A DNA stretch of 64,000 nucleotides from Chitinophagales bacterium (GTDB taxonomy: Bacteria; Bacteroidota; Bacteroidia; Chitinophagales; Saprospiraceae), in contig JAAFJY010000013.1 of NCBI GenBank assembly GCA_013299105.1, positions 119,999 to 183,998 of the forward strand, given 5' to 3'. The notes below the pieces were generated by a model. It was not told where the DNA came from and did not search any database. It saw only the letters and a list, made by a program, of their open reading frames with translations. Positions 28,116-37,041 of the stretch are shown piece after piece. The stretch's first letter is position 1. Each line of letters begins with the position of its first letter. Made by a program: the position numbers and the translations under genes.

Positions 28116-28643
28116 CTAATCCTTCTTGCGTCTACTGATGTCAACGCGGCCTTCTAATGCCACTGCTTCCACCAAATCTTCCTTGCGGAAAATGAAATCC
28201 TCGCGCTCGTAATTGGACATGACAATGCGATCGGTGAGGTATATGGCGTCTTTTGGGCATGCTTCTTCGCACAAACCACAGAAGATACAACGGAGCATGT
28301 TGATGTTGTACTCCACTGCGTATTTTTCTTCGCGGTATAGGTGTTCTTCGCCTTTTTGGCGTTCGCCAGCCACCATGGTGATGGCTTCGGCGGGGCAGGA
28401 TACGGCGCAGAGGCCACAAGCGGTACAGTTTTCACGGCCTTGTGCATCGCGCTTGAGCACGTGCTGGCCACGGAAAACAGCGCTGTGCTCGCGTACCTGG
28501 TCGGGGTAGTTGATGGTTGCTTTCTTCTTGAGCAAATGGGATAGGGTGATGCGCAAACCGCCAGCGATGGCTGGAAGGTACATTCTTTCCCCCAGGGTCA
28601 TTTCTTTATTGGATACCTGCTTGGAGCGCGTGGTCAACTGCAT
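28116..28643 (-). CDS. nuoI: NADH-quinone oxidoreductase subunit I (2x 4Fe-4S)
   Basis: 175 residues. Two ferredoxin motifs, CTACGLCAVSCP near residue 78 and CIFCGLCEEACP near residue 117, bind clusters N6a and N6b in the electron path to quinone. It follows nuoH by 13 nt. The length is normal for NuoI. Confidence 0.96.
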   Translation of the reverse strand: MQLTTRSKQVSNKEMTLGERMYLPAIAGGLRITLSHLLKKKATINYPDQVREHSAVFRGQHVLKRDAQGRENCTACGLCAVSCPAEAITMVAGERQKGEEHLYREEKYAVEYNINMLRCIFCGLCEEACPKDAIYLTDRIVMSNYEREDFIFRKEDLVEAVALEGRVDISRRKKD

Positions 28644-28656
28644 GGTTCATACAATT

Positions 28657-29673
28657 TTAAAGGAAACTGAAAATCGCACCATAAATTACGATCAGCACAA
28701 TGGACGTGGGCATGAGCACTTGCCAGCCCAGGCGCATGAGTTGGTCGTAACGGAAGCGTGGGATCGTCCAGCGGATCCACATGAAGAAAAAGATGAAGAA
28801 CAAAATTTTGGCAAACAAAACCCCGAAGCCCAAAAAGGCCGCCAGATTGGGTAAATGTTCCAGACTGCTAAGGCCAGGAAAATGATAGCCACCGAAAAAT
28901 AAGGTGGCGATCATGGCCGAAGACACGAACATGTTCACATACTCCGAAAAAAGGAAAAACCCTAATTTCATGCTGGTGTATTCGGTATGGTATCCTCCCA
29001 CCAACTCAGTCTCGCATTCAGGCAAATCGAAAGGGGTACGGTTGGTTTCGGCAAAAGCACAAATCAGGAAGATCAAGAAGCCCAGTGGATAGCGGAATAC
29101 ATTCCACACCTGGTGTTGCCCTTCTACAATATCCGACATTTGTAAGGAGCCCGTGTATAAAATGATCGGAATGATCGACAAACCCATTGCCAGTTCATAG
29201 CTGATCATCTGCGAAGAAGCGCGGATTGCTCCCAGCAGTGAGTATTTATTATTGGAAGACCAACCACCAATCAGGATGCCATATACCCCTAATGAAACGA
29301 TGGCGAAAACGTATAAGACCCCCACGTTGATGTCGGCTACCTGAAAAGCATAAGAATGCCCTCCGATCTCGATATGGGTACCCCAAGGAATGGCAGCGCT
29401 GGTCATCAGGGCGGTGGCCATCGCCAAACTTGGTCCCAGGATGAACAACAAGCGATTGGAGCCTGCTGGGCGGTGTTCTTCCTTGAAAATCATTTTGACC
29501 CCATCCGCGATGGGTTGCAACAAGCCAAATGGCCCCGCACGGTTGGGGCCGATGCGGTCTTGCAAAAATGCCGCAATCTTGCGCTCAAAATAGGTGCTGT
29601 AAGCCGCAATTCCCAAGGTCACCAAAAAAAGCAGGGAGACCAGGATCAATTTGAAGGTAATTACCGAAATCAT
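28657..29673 (-). CDS. nuoH: NADH-quinone oxidoreductase subunit H
   Basis: 338 residues with eight or so membrane helices; it forms the quinone-binding chamber at the arm junction. Signatures: RIGPNRAGPFGLLQPIADG, AFAETNRTPFDLPECETELV and GYHTEYTSMKLGFFLFSEY. Its ATG overlaps the nuoG stop (ATGA). Confidence 0.96.
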   Translation of the reverse strand: MISVITFKLILVSLLFLVTLGIAAYSTYFERKIAAFLQDRIGPNRAGPFGLLQPIADGVKMIFKEEHRPAGSNRLLFILGPSLAMATALMTSAAIPWGTHIEIGGHSYAFQVADINVGVLYVFAIVSLGVYGILIGGWSSNNKYSLLGAIRASSQMISYELAMGLSIIPIILYTGSLQMSDIVEGQHQVWNVFRYPLGFLIFLICAFAETNRTPFDLPECETELVGGYHTEYTSMKLGFFLFSEYVNMFVSSAMIATLFFGGYHFPGLSSLEHLPNLAAFLGFGVLFAKILFFIFFFMWIRWTIPRFRYDQLMRLGWQVLMPTSIVLIVIYGAIFSFL

Positions 29674-30620
29674 TGTGGTTGAGCTATTTGCGGATTAACA
29701 ACATTCAATTCATAGGGCAAGTGATTTTGTGAGATCACTGAGTGCGTGCCGATGCGGCGCGGGCCTTCAATTACCCAATCAGATTTTTTCTTGCGTTCAA
29801 AACGGCAGGTGTTGCAAATGAACTCATCTACTTCGCCGTATTGGTCTTTGCGCCCGGTTACACGCAACACCTCTTCACCTTGCAACCAAAGGGTCACTTT
29901 GCCGCTGCACTTGTCGCAATCGCAATGTGCATCCATCGGCTTGGTAAACCATACGCGGCTTTTGAAGCGGAAAGTCCTGTCGGTCAAAGCGCCTACCGGA
30001 CATACATCAATCACGTTTCCGGAGAAATCGTTATCAATGATGTTGGAAATATAGGTGCTGATCTCGGCATGATCGCCCCGATTGATTACCCCGTGCACGC
30101 GGCCGTCGGTCAACTGATCGGCGGTATAAACACAGCGGTAGCACAAGATACAGCGGTTCATGTGCAACTGGATATAGGGGCCGATGTCGATTTTTTCAAA
30201 AGTACGGCGCTCAAAATCGTAGCGGGTGGTTGCAGCACCGTGCTCGTAAGACAAGTCTTGCAAGTGGCACTCACCAGCCTGGTCGCACACTGGGCAGTCC
30301 AGTGGGTGATTGATCAACAGCAGCTCAACGATACCTTTGCGGGCTTCGATCACTTCAGGCGAAGTCACGTTTTCAACCACCATGCCATCGGCCACCGTGG
30401 TGCAACAAGAAGCCACCAATTTTGGCATCCCCCTTGGGTTGGCTTCCGATGATTTGGTCACTTTCACCAGGCATACGCGGCATTTGCCCCCGCTGCCCTT
30501 GAGCTTGGAGTAATAGCACATGGCCGGCGGCACATTTTCCCCAATGGCGCGAGCCGCGTTGAGGATGGTGGTCCCGTCCGGAACTTCAACTGTTACATTG
30601 TCAATGGTAACCTTTGCCAT
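29670..30620 (-). CDS. nuoG: Short NuoG-like 2Fe-2S/4Fe-4S subunit
   Basis: 316 residues from the Met at 30620. It keeps the N-terminal 2Fe-2S domain (CYYSKLKGSGGKCRVCLV and CPVCDQAGECHLQDLSYEHG), the His-Cys N5 cluster (HMNRCILCYRCVY) and a zinc-ribbon-like CDCDKC...CNTC part, but it lacks the roughly 500-residue molybdopterin-like domain of E. coli NuoG. I recall short NuoG forms as usual in Bacteroidota; no second piece is present in the window. Electron transfer through N1b, N4 and N5 should be intact. The gap to nuoF (30621-30747) contains a GTTGAANN array. Confidence 0.9.
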   Translation of the reverse strand: MAKVTIDNVTVEVPDGTTILNAARAIGENVPPAMCYYSKLKGSGGKCRVCLVKVTKSSEANPRGMPKLVASCCTTVADGMVVENVTSPEVIEARKGIVELLLINHPLDCPVCDQAGECHLQDLSYEHGAATTRYDFERRTFEKIDIGPYIQLHMNRCILCYRCVYTADQLTDGRVHGVINRGDHAEISTYISNIIDNDFSGNVIDVCPVGALTDRTFRFKSRVWFTKPMDAHCDCDKCSGKVTLWLQGEEVLRVTGRKDQYGEVDEFICNTCRFERKKKSDWVIEGPRRIGTHSVISQNHLPYELNVVNPQIAQPQ

Positions 30621-30714
30621 GATGTCTTTGTATTTGTAAAAAACGGCAGCACCGTTTATCTTTTTTCTCAAAAACAAAAAGCTGAATTTGTCGAAGCCAA
30701 GCGCCTGATAATCT

Positions 30715-30745
30715 CTTCAACATTTCAACCCTTCAACCCTTCAAC
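30715..30745 (-). repeat. Octamer array after nuoF
   Basis: On the minus strand, directly after the nuoF TAG stop (30748-30750): GTTGAAGG GTTGAAGG GTTGAAAT GTTGAAGA, exact 8-bp period, single arm. It is inside the nuo operon. TGA occurs in each unit on the sense strand. Confidence 0.7.
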
Positions 30746-30747
30746 TC

Positions 30748-32097
30748 CTAGACCAGTTCCGGCTCAGCCGCAGCAACCCCCATGCCGTAATTGCGCCGAG
30801 TGCATTCTTCAGGATTCAGAACATGCCACTCGAATTCGTCGCGGAAGTGGCGGATCGCTGCTGCCACAGGCCAGGCCGAAGCGTCGCCGAATGGGCAGAT
30901 CGTATTGCCTTCCACTTTGCGCTGCACGTCCCACAGCAGGTCGATGTCTTCCATGTGGCCATGACCGTGTTCGAGGCGGTGCAAGATTTTTTCCATCCAA
31001 CCTGTGCCTTCGCGGCAAGGGCTACACTGGCCACAGGATTCATGGTGGTAAAAACGCGAGAAATTCCAAGTGTTGCGCACCACACACTGGTCTTCGTCGA
31101 ATACGATGAAACCACCTGAGCCGAGCATTGATCCCGTTTGGAAACCACCTTCGGCCAAGGACTCGTAGCTCATCAGTCGAGGCGTGCCCGCTGCGGTTTT
31201 TGTCACCAGGCGTTGGGGCAAAATGGGTACGGAAGAACCACCCGGCACTACCGCCTTGAGTTGCTTGCCACCCTTGATGCCACCACAATATTCGTCGGAG
31301 TAGATGAATTCTTCCACGGGCAGCCCCAGTTCGATTTCATACACGCCGGGCTTGTTGATGTTGCCACAAGCCGAGATCAACTTGGTGCCCGTGCTGGCTC
31401 CGATGCCGATTTTGGAATAGGTTTCGCCACCTTCGTTGATGATGAAAGGTACTTTGGCGATCGTTTCGACGTTATTCACAATCGTTGGGCAGCCCCACAA
31501 ACCCGCTACTGCAGGGAAAGGAGGTTTGATGCGGGGATTGCCACGCTTACCTTCCAATGACTCGATCAATGCTGTCTCCTCGCCACAAATATAAGCACCA
31601 CCACCAGGGTGTACATACAAATCGAGCGAATAATCAGAGCCCAGGATTTTTTCACCTAAATACCCCTTGGCATAAGCCTCCGCGATGGCCTGTTCCAGGA
31701 TGCGCAGGATGTACATGTACTCGCCACGGATGTAGATGTAGGCGGTACGAACCCCCAAGGCGTAGCTCGATGCGATCATGCCTTCCACCAGCAAGTGGGG
31801 AATTTTCTCCATGATCAGGCGGTCCTTGAAGGTACCTGGCTCGCTTTCGTCGGCATTGCACAGCAGGTAACGGGGCTTGTCGGAACCTTTGAACAAGAAG
31901 CTCCACTTCATGCCCGTAGGAAAACCCGCGCCACCACGCCCGCGCAAGCCCGATTTTTTCACCTCCTCGGTGATTTCATCGGGGGTCATTTTTTTCAAGG
32001 CTTTTTCGATCGAACGGTAGCCACCGTATTTGATGTAGCCTTCAATGCCTTTGATTTCGGGCTTGTCGATGTGTTCGAGAAGTATCTTTTTGCCCAT
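30748..32097 (-). CDS. nuoF: NADH-quinone oxidoreductase subunit F (NADH/FMN-binding)
   Basis: 449 residues. FMN/NADH-binding glycine loops [16 protein letters not shown] (near 50) and [26 protein letters not shown] segment (given in part), and the N3 4Fe-4S motif [15 protein letters not shown] near residue 350. It is the electron-entry subunit, oxidising NADH in the cytoplasm. It starts 3 nt after nuoE. The TAG stop is followed at once by an octamer repeat array. Confidence 0.96.
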   Translation of the reverse strand: MGKKILLEHIDKPEIKGIEGYIKYGGYRSIEKALKKMTPDEITEEVKKSGLRGRGGAGFPTGMKWSFLFKGSDKPRYLLCNADESEPGTFKDRLIMEKIPHLLVEGMIASSYALGVRTAYIYIRGEYMYILRILEQAIAEAYAKGYLGEKILGSDYSLDLYVHPGGGAYICGEETALIESLEGKRGNPRIKPPFPAVAGLWGCPTIVNNVETIAKVPFIINEGGETYSKIGIGASTGTKLISACGNINKPGVYEIELGLPVEEFIYSDEYCGGIKGGKQLKAVVPGGSSVPILPQRLVTKTAAGTPRLMSYESLAEGGFQTGSMLGSGGFIVFDEDQCVVRNTWNFSRFYHHESCGQCSPCREGTGWMEKILHRLEHGHGHMEDIDLLWDVQRKVEGNTICPFGDASAWPVAAAIRHFRDEFEWHVLNPEECTRRNYGMGVAAAEPELV

Positions 32098-32100
32098 GAC

Positions 32101-32604
32101 TTAAGCGTCTTTTCTAAATTCGTCCAACAATCGATCCAATTTCTCCGGGGTCAAAAACTCGTGGTATTTTTCTCCTACTTGCATCATGGGCGCGTAGCCA
32201 CAAGCGCCAAGGCATTCCACGGTTTTGATGGTAAACATGCCGTCAGGGGTGGTATCGCCGTCCTTGATTTCCAGTTTTTTCTCCAGGTATTGGACAATGT
32301 TGTCCGATCCGACCAGCATACAAGGACCAGTGCGGCAGACTTCCAATACCTTTTTGCCAACCGGACGCAAGTGAAACATGGTATAAAAAGTAGCCACCTC
32401 GTACACTTCAATGGGTTTGATGTCCAGCAAATCAGCCACATGATCCATGACGTCCTGGCTGAGCCAGCCGCCAAAATCGTGCTGCGCCATGTGCAAAATC
32501 GGAAGGATAGCCGATTTTTGCCGCCCCTCCGGATACCGCTTGATGATGGCCTGGACCTCGGCCATGCGTTCAGGAGAGAATGCGATGTTGTTCGTTGCGG
32601 TCAT
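32101..32604 (-). CDS. nuoE: NADH-quinone oxidoreductase subunit E (2Fe-2S)
   Basis: 167 residues from the Met at 32604 (the open frame starts 18 codons earlier at 32658). Thioredoxin-like 2Fe-2S subunit with the ligands in CRTGPCMLVGS and CLGACGYAP, cluster N1a. The gap to nuoD (32605-32798) contains a dispersed repeat, so transcription of the operon must pass through it. Confidence 0.94.
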   Translation of the reverse strand: MTATNNIAFSPERMAEVQAIIKRYPEGRQKSAILPILHMAQHDFGGWLSQDVMDHVADLLDIKPIEVYEVATFYTMFHLRPVGKKVLEVCRTGPCMLVGSDNIVQYLEKKLEIKDGDTTPDGMFTIKTVECLGACGYAPMMQVGEKYHEFLTPEKLDRLLDEFRKDA

Positions 32605-32699
32605 TGTATTTAAATCAGCCTTTTGGGCTTTCGATTTTTTACTAAAAATAGAGCACACAGATGATTTTTTACAAAAACTTTCTAAGTGCTTTGCCTCCG

Positions 32700-32780
32700 C
32701 TGTGCGGAGTCTTTTTTTGAACGCGGATGACGCGGATCATGCAGATTTTCGCGGATTGCCAACTTGACGTTGACCCAGCG
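32700..32780 (-). repeat. GTCAACGTC/ATCCGCGTTC dispersed repeat inside nuo operon
   Basis: Read on the minus strand: GTCAACGTCAAGTTGGCAATC, then ATCCGCG-type short units (ATCCGCGTCATCCGCGTTC), then a CTCCGCACAGCGGAG hairpin. Same layout as the elements at 37917 and 46580. It fills the nuoD-nuoE gap. Confidence 0.55.
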
Positions 32781-32798
32781 CTCCATCAATCCTTTGCC

Positions 32799-34010
32799 TT
32801 ACGCATCCAATTCACCAGCGATCACGTTCATGCTGCTCATGGTCAGGATTGCATCCGAGAGCATGGTGCCACGAATCATTTCGGGGAAAGCCTGGTAATA
32901 AATGAAGCAAGGGCGGCGGAAGTGCAAGCGGTAAGGCTGGCGGCCACCATCGCTGATCAGGTAAAAGCCCAATTCGCCGTTTCCGCCTTCTACTGCATGG
33001 TAAACCTCACCTTTTGGTACCTCTACCTCGCCCATTACGATCTTGAAATGCCAGATCAGGGCTTCCATTTTGGTGTACACGTCCTGCTTAGGAGGCAGGT
33101 AGAACTCTGGTACTGGGGCGTAATATTCGCCTTTGGGCATTTTTTCCAATTTGTCCAAGGCTTGCTGGATGATGCTCAAACTTTGCCAAACTTCTTCGCC
33201 GCGTACGCAAAAACGGTCGTAAACGTCGCCACTTTGACCTATTGGAATGTCGAAGTTAAAATCCTCGTAAGAAGAATAGGGCTCCATCACCCGCACATCG
33301 TAATCCACACCCGCTGCTCGCAGGTTGGGGCCAGTGAAGCCGTAGCTCAGGGCTCGCTCGGCACTGATGCCGCCTACGCCAATGGTGCGGTCCATGAAAA
33401 TGCGGTTGCGCATCAGCAGGCTTTCAAATTCCTTCCACACTGCGGGGAATTCGGTGATGAACTTGCGGATGCGAGCCAGCAAATTGTCGTCGAAATCGCG
33501 CTCAAAACCGCCGATGCGACCAATGTTGGTTGTCAAGCGAGAGCCACAGATTTCTTCGTAAATCTCATATACATGCTCACGCTGCTGGAAAACGTAAACA
33601 AAGCCCGTCAAAGCCCCCGTATCCACCCCGATCACCGAGTTGCAGATCAGGTGGTCGGTAATGCGCGCCAATTCCATGATGATCACCCGCAGGTAATCCA
33701 CACGCTTAGGCGTTTTTACCCCCAGCAACTTCTCTACGGTCATGTGCCAACCCAGGTTGTTGATCGGAGAAGAGCAGTAATTCAAACGGTCAGTGATGGG
33801 CGTCACTTGGTAGTAAGGCCGGTGTTCGGCCAGCTTCTCGAATGCCCGGTGGATGTACCCAATGGTTGGTTCGCCTTCTACGATGTATTCGCCGTCCATT
33901 TTCAGGACATTCTGGAAAATACCGTGGGTAGCAGGGTGGGTAGGCCCCAGGTTGAGGATATTGTATTCCTTTTCCTCGGGTGGTGGCGGGGTGGTGATCA
34001 AGGTTTCCAT
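32799..34010 (-). CDS. nuoD: NADH-quinone oxidoreductase subunit D (49 kDa)
   Basis: 403 residues, the quinone-site subunit related to NiFe-hydrogenase large subunits. Motifs: LGPTHPATHGIFQNVL near residue 22, GYIHRAFEKLAEHRPYYQV, NYCSSPINNLGWHMTVEKLL, and the C-terminal SMNVIAGELDA. The His and Tyr of the quinone pocket (HPATHG; Y in HRPYYQ) are present. nuoC overlaps it by 1 nt. Confidence 0.96.
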   Translation of the reverse strand: METLITTPPPPEEKEYNILNLGPTHPATHGIFQNVLKMDGEYIVEGEPTIGYIHRAFEKLAEHRPYYQVTPITDRLNYCSSPINNLGWHMTVEKLLGVKTPKRVDYLRVIIMELARITDHLICNSVIGVDTGALTGFVYVFQQREHVYEIYEEICGSRLTTNIGRIGGFERDFDDNLLARIRKFITEFPAVWKEFESLLMRNRIFMDRTIGVGGISAERALSYGFTGPNLRAAGVDYDVRVMEPYSSYEDFNFDIPIGQSGDVYDRFCVRGEEVWQSLSIIQQALDKLEKMPKGEYYAPVPEFYLPPKQDVYTKMEALIWHFKIVMGEVEVPKGEVYHAVEGGNGELGFYLISDGGRQPYRLHFRRPCFIYYQAFPEMIRGTMLSDAILTMSSMNVIAGELDA

Positions 34011-34522
34011 CAGCGACCAAAATATTTGTCTTCCTTGTCGGTACGCGTGGCATCCTCCAGGGGATACTGCTTGAGCAAGGGATGATAAGTCATGTCGTCC
34101 ATGTTGAGGATGCGGCGCAGGTCGGGGTGCCCTTTGAAGCGGATCCCGAAGAAGTCGAAAGTTTCGCGCTCCATCCAGTTGGCGGCTTCAAAAAGGGTCG
34201 TAGCCGTATCGACTTGCGGGTCGGTTTCCGGGAAAAAAGTGCGGATGCGCAGGCGGAAATTGTGTACCAGGCTGTGCAAGTGGTAAACCACGCCCAATTC
34301 CTGACCTTTTTGTTCGGGAAAATGCACCCCACACAAATCAGTTAGGAACATGAATTGCAGCTCAGGGTCTTCCTTCAGCCATTTGATGATACCGATGACC
34401 GATTCACGCGGCACATTCATCGACAGCAGGCCGTAAGGCGAGTCGAGGTTGGAAAGCTGGTCGCCGAAGCGGGCTTGTAGCTTTTCGGTGACATATTCAG
34501 CGTTGATTGCTTGGGCGCTCAT
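34010..34522 (-). CDS. nuoC: NADH-quinone oxidoreductase subunit C (30 kDa)
   Basis: 170 residues from the Met at 34522 (the open frame extends 25 codons upstream and would overlap nuoB). The family signature is FDFFGIRFKGHPDLRRIL, with VVYHLHSL upstream. It is separate from nuoD, unlike the nuoCD fusion of E. coli. It stabilises the NuoD/NuoB junction. Confidence 0.93.
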   Translation of the reverse strand: MSAQAINAEYVTEKLQARFGDQLSNLDSPYGLLSMNVPRESVIGIIKWLKEDPELQFMFLTDLCGVHFPEQKGQELGVVYHLHSLVHNFRLRIRTFFPETDPQVDTATTLFEAANWMERETFDFFGIRFKGHPDLRRILNMDDMTYHPLLKQYPLEDATRTDKEDKYFGR

Positions 34523-34589
34523 AAACGAAGATTCGGGCAAAATTTGGCGCAAAAAAGCTCGCAAAAAGCCTTTTTTCAACCAATTTGCT

Positions 34590-35129
34590 TTATTCAATGC
34601 CGTATCCGGCCAACAATTCTGTATATTCTTCGCTGTTGCGGCGGCGTAGCGATTCGTTTTTGATCAGTTCCTGGATTTTCATCACCCCATCAATGATCGC
34701 TTCCGGGGTAGGAGGGCAGCCGGGCACGTACACGTCCACCGGAACCACCTTGTCGATGCCCTGCAAAACCGAGTAAGTATCGAAAATACCACCACTCGAT
34801 GCGCAAGCACCTACGGCGATTACCCAACGAGGTTCGGCCATTTGCAGGTAAACTTGCTTGACCACGGGACCCATTTTTTTGGCAATGGTGCCCATCACCA
34901 TCAGCAAGTCGGCCTGGCGGGGTGAAAAACTCAAGCGTTCGGAACCAAAGCGGGCCAGGTCGTAATGCGCGCCCATGGTCGCCATGAATTCGATGCCGCA
35001 GCAAGAAGTGGCAAAAGGCAAGGGCCAGATCGAGTTGGCACGCGCCAAACCCACTGCCTGGTCGAATGAAGTAGCAAAAAATCCCTGACCGCTGTGCCCT
35101 TCGGGCGCTTCAACCAAATTGAGTGCCAT
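34590..35129 (-). CDS. nuoB: NADH-quinone oxidoreductase subunit B (N2 cluster)
   Basis: 179 residues from MALNLVEAPEGH; the longer frame adds 36 non-conserved codons. Tandem cysteines FATSCCGIEF plus VGACASSGG and VPGCPPTPEAIIDG bind the terminal 4Fe-4S cluster N2 that reduces quinone. A 200-nt gap containing a strong hairpin separates it from nuoA. Confidence 0.96.
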   Translation of the reverse strand: MALNLVEAPEGHSGQGFFATSFDQAVGLARANSIWPLPFATSCCGIEFMATMGAHYDLARFGSERLSFSPRQADLLMVMGTIAKKMGPVVKQVYLQMAEPRWVIAVGACASSGGIFDTYSVLQGIDKVVPVDVYVPGCPPTPEAIIDGVMKIQELIKNESLRRRNSEEYTELLAGYGIE

Positions 35130-35201
35130 TATACTTAATTTAAGTAAAAGTTTATGTCGTTCCCATTTCGGCCAACAAAGGTCGCTTTTCCGTGATCCTT
35201 C

Positions 35202-35248
35202 AGCTCTTTTTGTGAAGGTGGCCCCGGCTACCCTCACAAAAAGGAGCT
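35202..35248 (-). promoter_or_regulatory. Long hairpin in the nuoA-nuoB gap
   Basis: AGCTCTTTTTGTGA (35202-35215) pairs with TCACAAAAAGGAGCT (35234-35248) with one bulge, and the interior GGTGGCC/GGCTACC extends it. On the minus strand it sits 70-120 nt before the nuoB ATG. No T run follows, so it is more like an mRNA processing or stability element than a terminator. Confidence 0.45.
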
Positions 35249-35329
35249 TCGGCTGACGAAAAACCGTCTTCTTTTTTGTCTCGAAACCACTGACCCATAC
35301 TTTTACTGTTTACTTTGTGCAATCAAAAA

Positions 35330-35698
35330 TTACATCTTTTCCCAATTCAAGGCACCTTTCTTCAAGATATAAAGGTAGCCCAGGAAAAGAGGTGCGATGA
35401 AAAACAACATCTTCAGGTATCCAATGCCGCCCAGTTCCTTAAAGTTCACGGCCCAGGGGTAAAAAAAGATCACTTCGACGTCGAACAGCACAAAGAGAAT
35501 CGCGGTGAGAAAATATTTGATGGAAAAAGGCAAACGAGCGTTGCCCACCGACTCGACCCCGCACTCAAAAGCCTCCGCTTTTTGGGCGGTGCGGCGCTTG
35601 GGGCCCAGGGTATGGGTAGCCACCATCGTGAGGCCCACAAAACCCAGTGCAAATGCCATTTGGAGCAGGATGCCTAAGTAATCGACATTACTTTCCAT
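35330..35698 (-). CDS. nuoA: NADH-quinone oxidoreductase subunit A
   Basis: 122 residues from MESNVDYLGI. Three membrane helices with AFECGVESVGNARLPFSIKYF and FDVEVIFFYPWAV, the signature region of NuoA. First gene of the 14-gene operon; the start at 35698 is chosen because it removes a non-conserved 18-residue leader and lies 80 nt after a -7 box. Confidence 0.95.
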   Translation of the reverse strand: MESNVDYLGILLQMAFALGFVGLTMVATHTLGPKRRTAQKAEAFECGVESVGNARLPFSIKYFLTAILFVLFDVEVIFFYPWAVNFKELGGIGYLKMLFFIAPLFLGYLYILKKGALNWEKM

Positions 35699-35780
35699 AG
35701 TGTTTTTGTTTAGGTAGCTGTTTAACATCATTTTTGGCCTTTGGTTTGCCAAAACGCGGTTAAACTTTAGTTTCCGGCTG

Positions 35781-35788
35781 CAAAAGTA
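35781..35788 (-). promoter_or_regulatory. Candidate -7 box of the nuo operon
   Basis: On the minus strand this is TACTTTTG (TAnnTTTG), 82 nt upstream of the nuoA ATG. The same octamer lies upstream of rseP and the Anbu operon. No -33 TTTG is visible; the leader contains a TTTGGC/GCCAAA inverted repeat. Confidence 0.4.
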
Positions 35789-35861
35789 TCAAAGCATATT
35801 GAAAATTTAAGCAGGAGTGAAAGGTAAAGATTTTTGGGGGATTATTTGTATGTTGTCTAAA

Positions 35862-36162
35862 TAAGTGACAAGCCACGAATAAATCTTACCAAATCGCAAC
35901 TGCGTACTTTATAGATTATGCCCTCGCTGCGCGAGGCCATTTTTGGAACACGGATAAAATTGAGTTTGGGTGTGTTTGTTTGGGTTTGAGTGTGAAAAAC
36001 CCCGTTTTCAATTGGAGACTAAACTTATGTTCGAAGCCCCCACACCCGAACTCACACTTGCACACTCCACACTCTATATTGCGGATTTCCAGCATGACGT
36101 TGACCATGATGTTGACAACAATCAATTAAAAATTGGAAAGGTCTATTTTTGAACCGTTACTA
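35862..36162. mobile_element. MITE-like element, copy 1
   Basis: About 300 bp, with imperfect ~28-bp terminal inverted repeats (left TAAGTGACAAGCCACGAATA; the right end reads TAAGTAAC-like inward with ...AATAAACCTT). Inside are a CCTCGCTGCGCGAGG hairpin, GGGTGTG/CACACCC inverted blocks, and an AGCATGACGTTGACC segment. 75-85% similar by eye to copies at 55873 and 58423. No transposase is encoded; the 60-codon internal frame is a by-product of the repeat. Confidence 0.7.
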
Positions 36163-36193
36163 AAGGCGGAAAGAGGGTGGAAATTGCCTATTT

Positions 36194-36230
36194 TGTCTGA
36201 ACTGTGATTTTTGTGAATTTTAGGAGAGGT
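36194..36230. repeat. Solo end of the GTCTGAAC repeat family
   Basis: GTCTGAAC at 36194-36201 is followed by TGTGATTTTTGTGAATTTT, the reverse complement of the right end of the element at 52670-52874. No partner end was found nearby, so it appears to be a half element. Confidence 0.4.
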
Positions 36231-36309
36231 GTGATGGGCTGCGAGCAGTACGTCGAAATCTAAATCCGGTTCCGTGCCATTCGTGAAATGCTCATGGGGA
36301 TCTCAAAAC

Positions 36310-36912
36310 GGAAATCGGATTCACACTTTGCAATGTGAACCTACGGTTCCGTGCTTCGGATGAGGCCTAAGGCGTACAAATCTTAGGCTTCATCCGAAGC
36401 CAGGCGCTGGGAAAATCGTGTGGGTCGCCAGATTCTACAAAGCTTGGGCTTCTTGCGAAGCCGGGGTGGGGCCAAAATTGTGTGTTTTAAAGCAAATGCC
36501 GTTGTTTCAAAATGTAGGAAGTGAAGGATTTCAAATTCAACCTCCATTTTTCCGCCCGGCCAGAAATGCCCTCCATACTACCCAAACCGGAAACCGGATT
36601 CATATTCCTACGACGCAAACCTGCTGCGAGCGGGCTTCGGACGAAGCCCAAAGCTTTGTAGCCTACCGCATCCCCGGCGCAGGTCCAGGCTTCGGATGAA
36701 GCCTAAGATGAATCAGGTAGAAAAGAAGAAATTGTTCGATTGGGTAGGAGAGAGATGATTTTTTTGACTAGGTGCCGGACAAAAAATCTTAGCTTACAAA
36801 TCTCAGGCTTCATCCGAAGCCAGGAGTTGGGAAAATCGTGTGGGTCGCCAGGTTCTACAAAGCTTGTGCTTCTTGCGAAGCCGGGGGTGGGGCCAAAAAT
36901 TGCGTGTTTTCA
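36310..36912. repeat. Hairpin-array region (GGCTTC-NNNN-GAAGCC)
   Basis: Near-identical 110-bp direct repeats at about 36377-36488 and 36797-36912, with an inverted copy between them (about 36601-36712). Hairpins GGCTTC-NNNN-GAAGCC lie at 36386-36401, 36447-36462, 36633-36648, 36688-36703 and 36806-36821, plus GCTTC/GAAGC at 36868-36881. A 48-bp palindrome joins two units at 36352-36400. The loops vary while the stems are kept. The 35699-37041 gap contains no convincing gene. Confidence 0.65.
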
Positions 36913-37041
36913 CAGCAAATTCCATCTCTTCAAAATGGTGGAAGTGAACGATTTCGATTTGATCCGCAGCGAGGCCAAAAAAAGAACCTTGACCAACCCA
37001 ATCAACCCCAACTCCTGTCTATTGGAAGCAAAAGCCAAACA

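Noticed and set aside
29670..30620. Truncation of nuoG by mutation
   Set aside because: The frame ends in an ATGA overlap with nuoH, and I recall short NuoG forms as usual in Bacteroidota, so it is not a lesion.
32727..34085. 452-codon plus-strand open frame opposite nuoD
   Set aside because: It is antisense to the clearly conserved nuoD with all quinone-site motifs; its translation shows no domain and arises from codon bias.
35970..36152. Short frames inside the MITE-like copies (also 55991-56266 and 58517-58768)
   Set aside because: They recur only because the DNA repeat recurs; lengths differ and no conserved start or domain is present.
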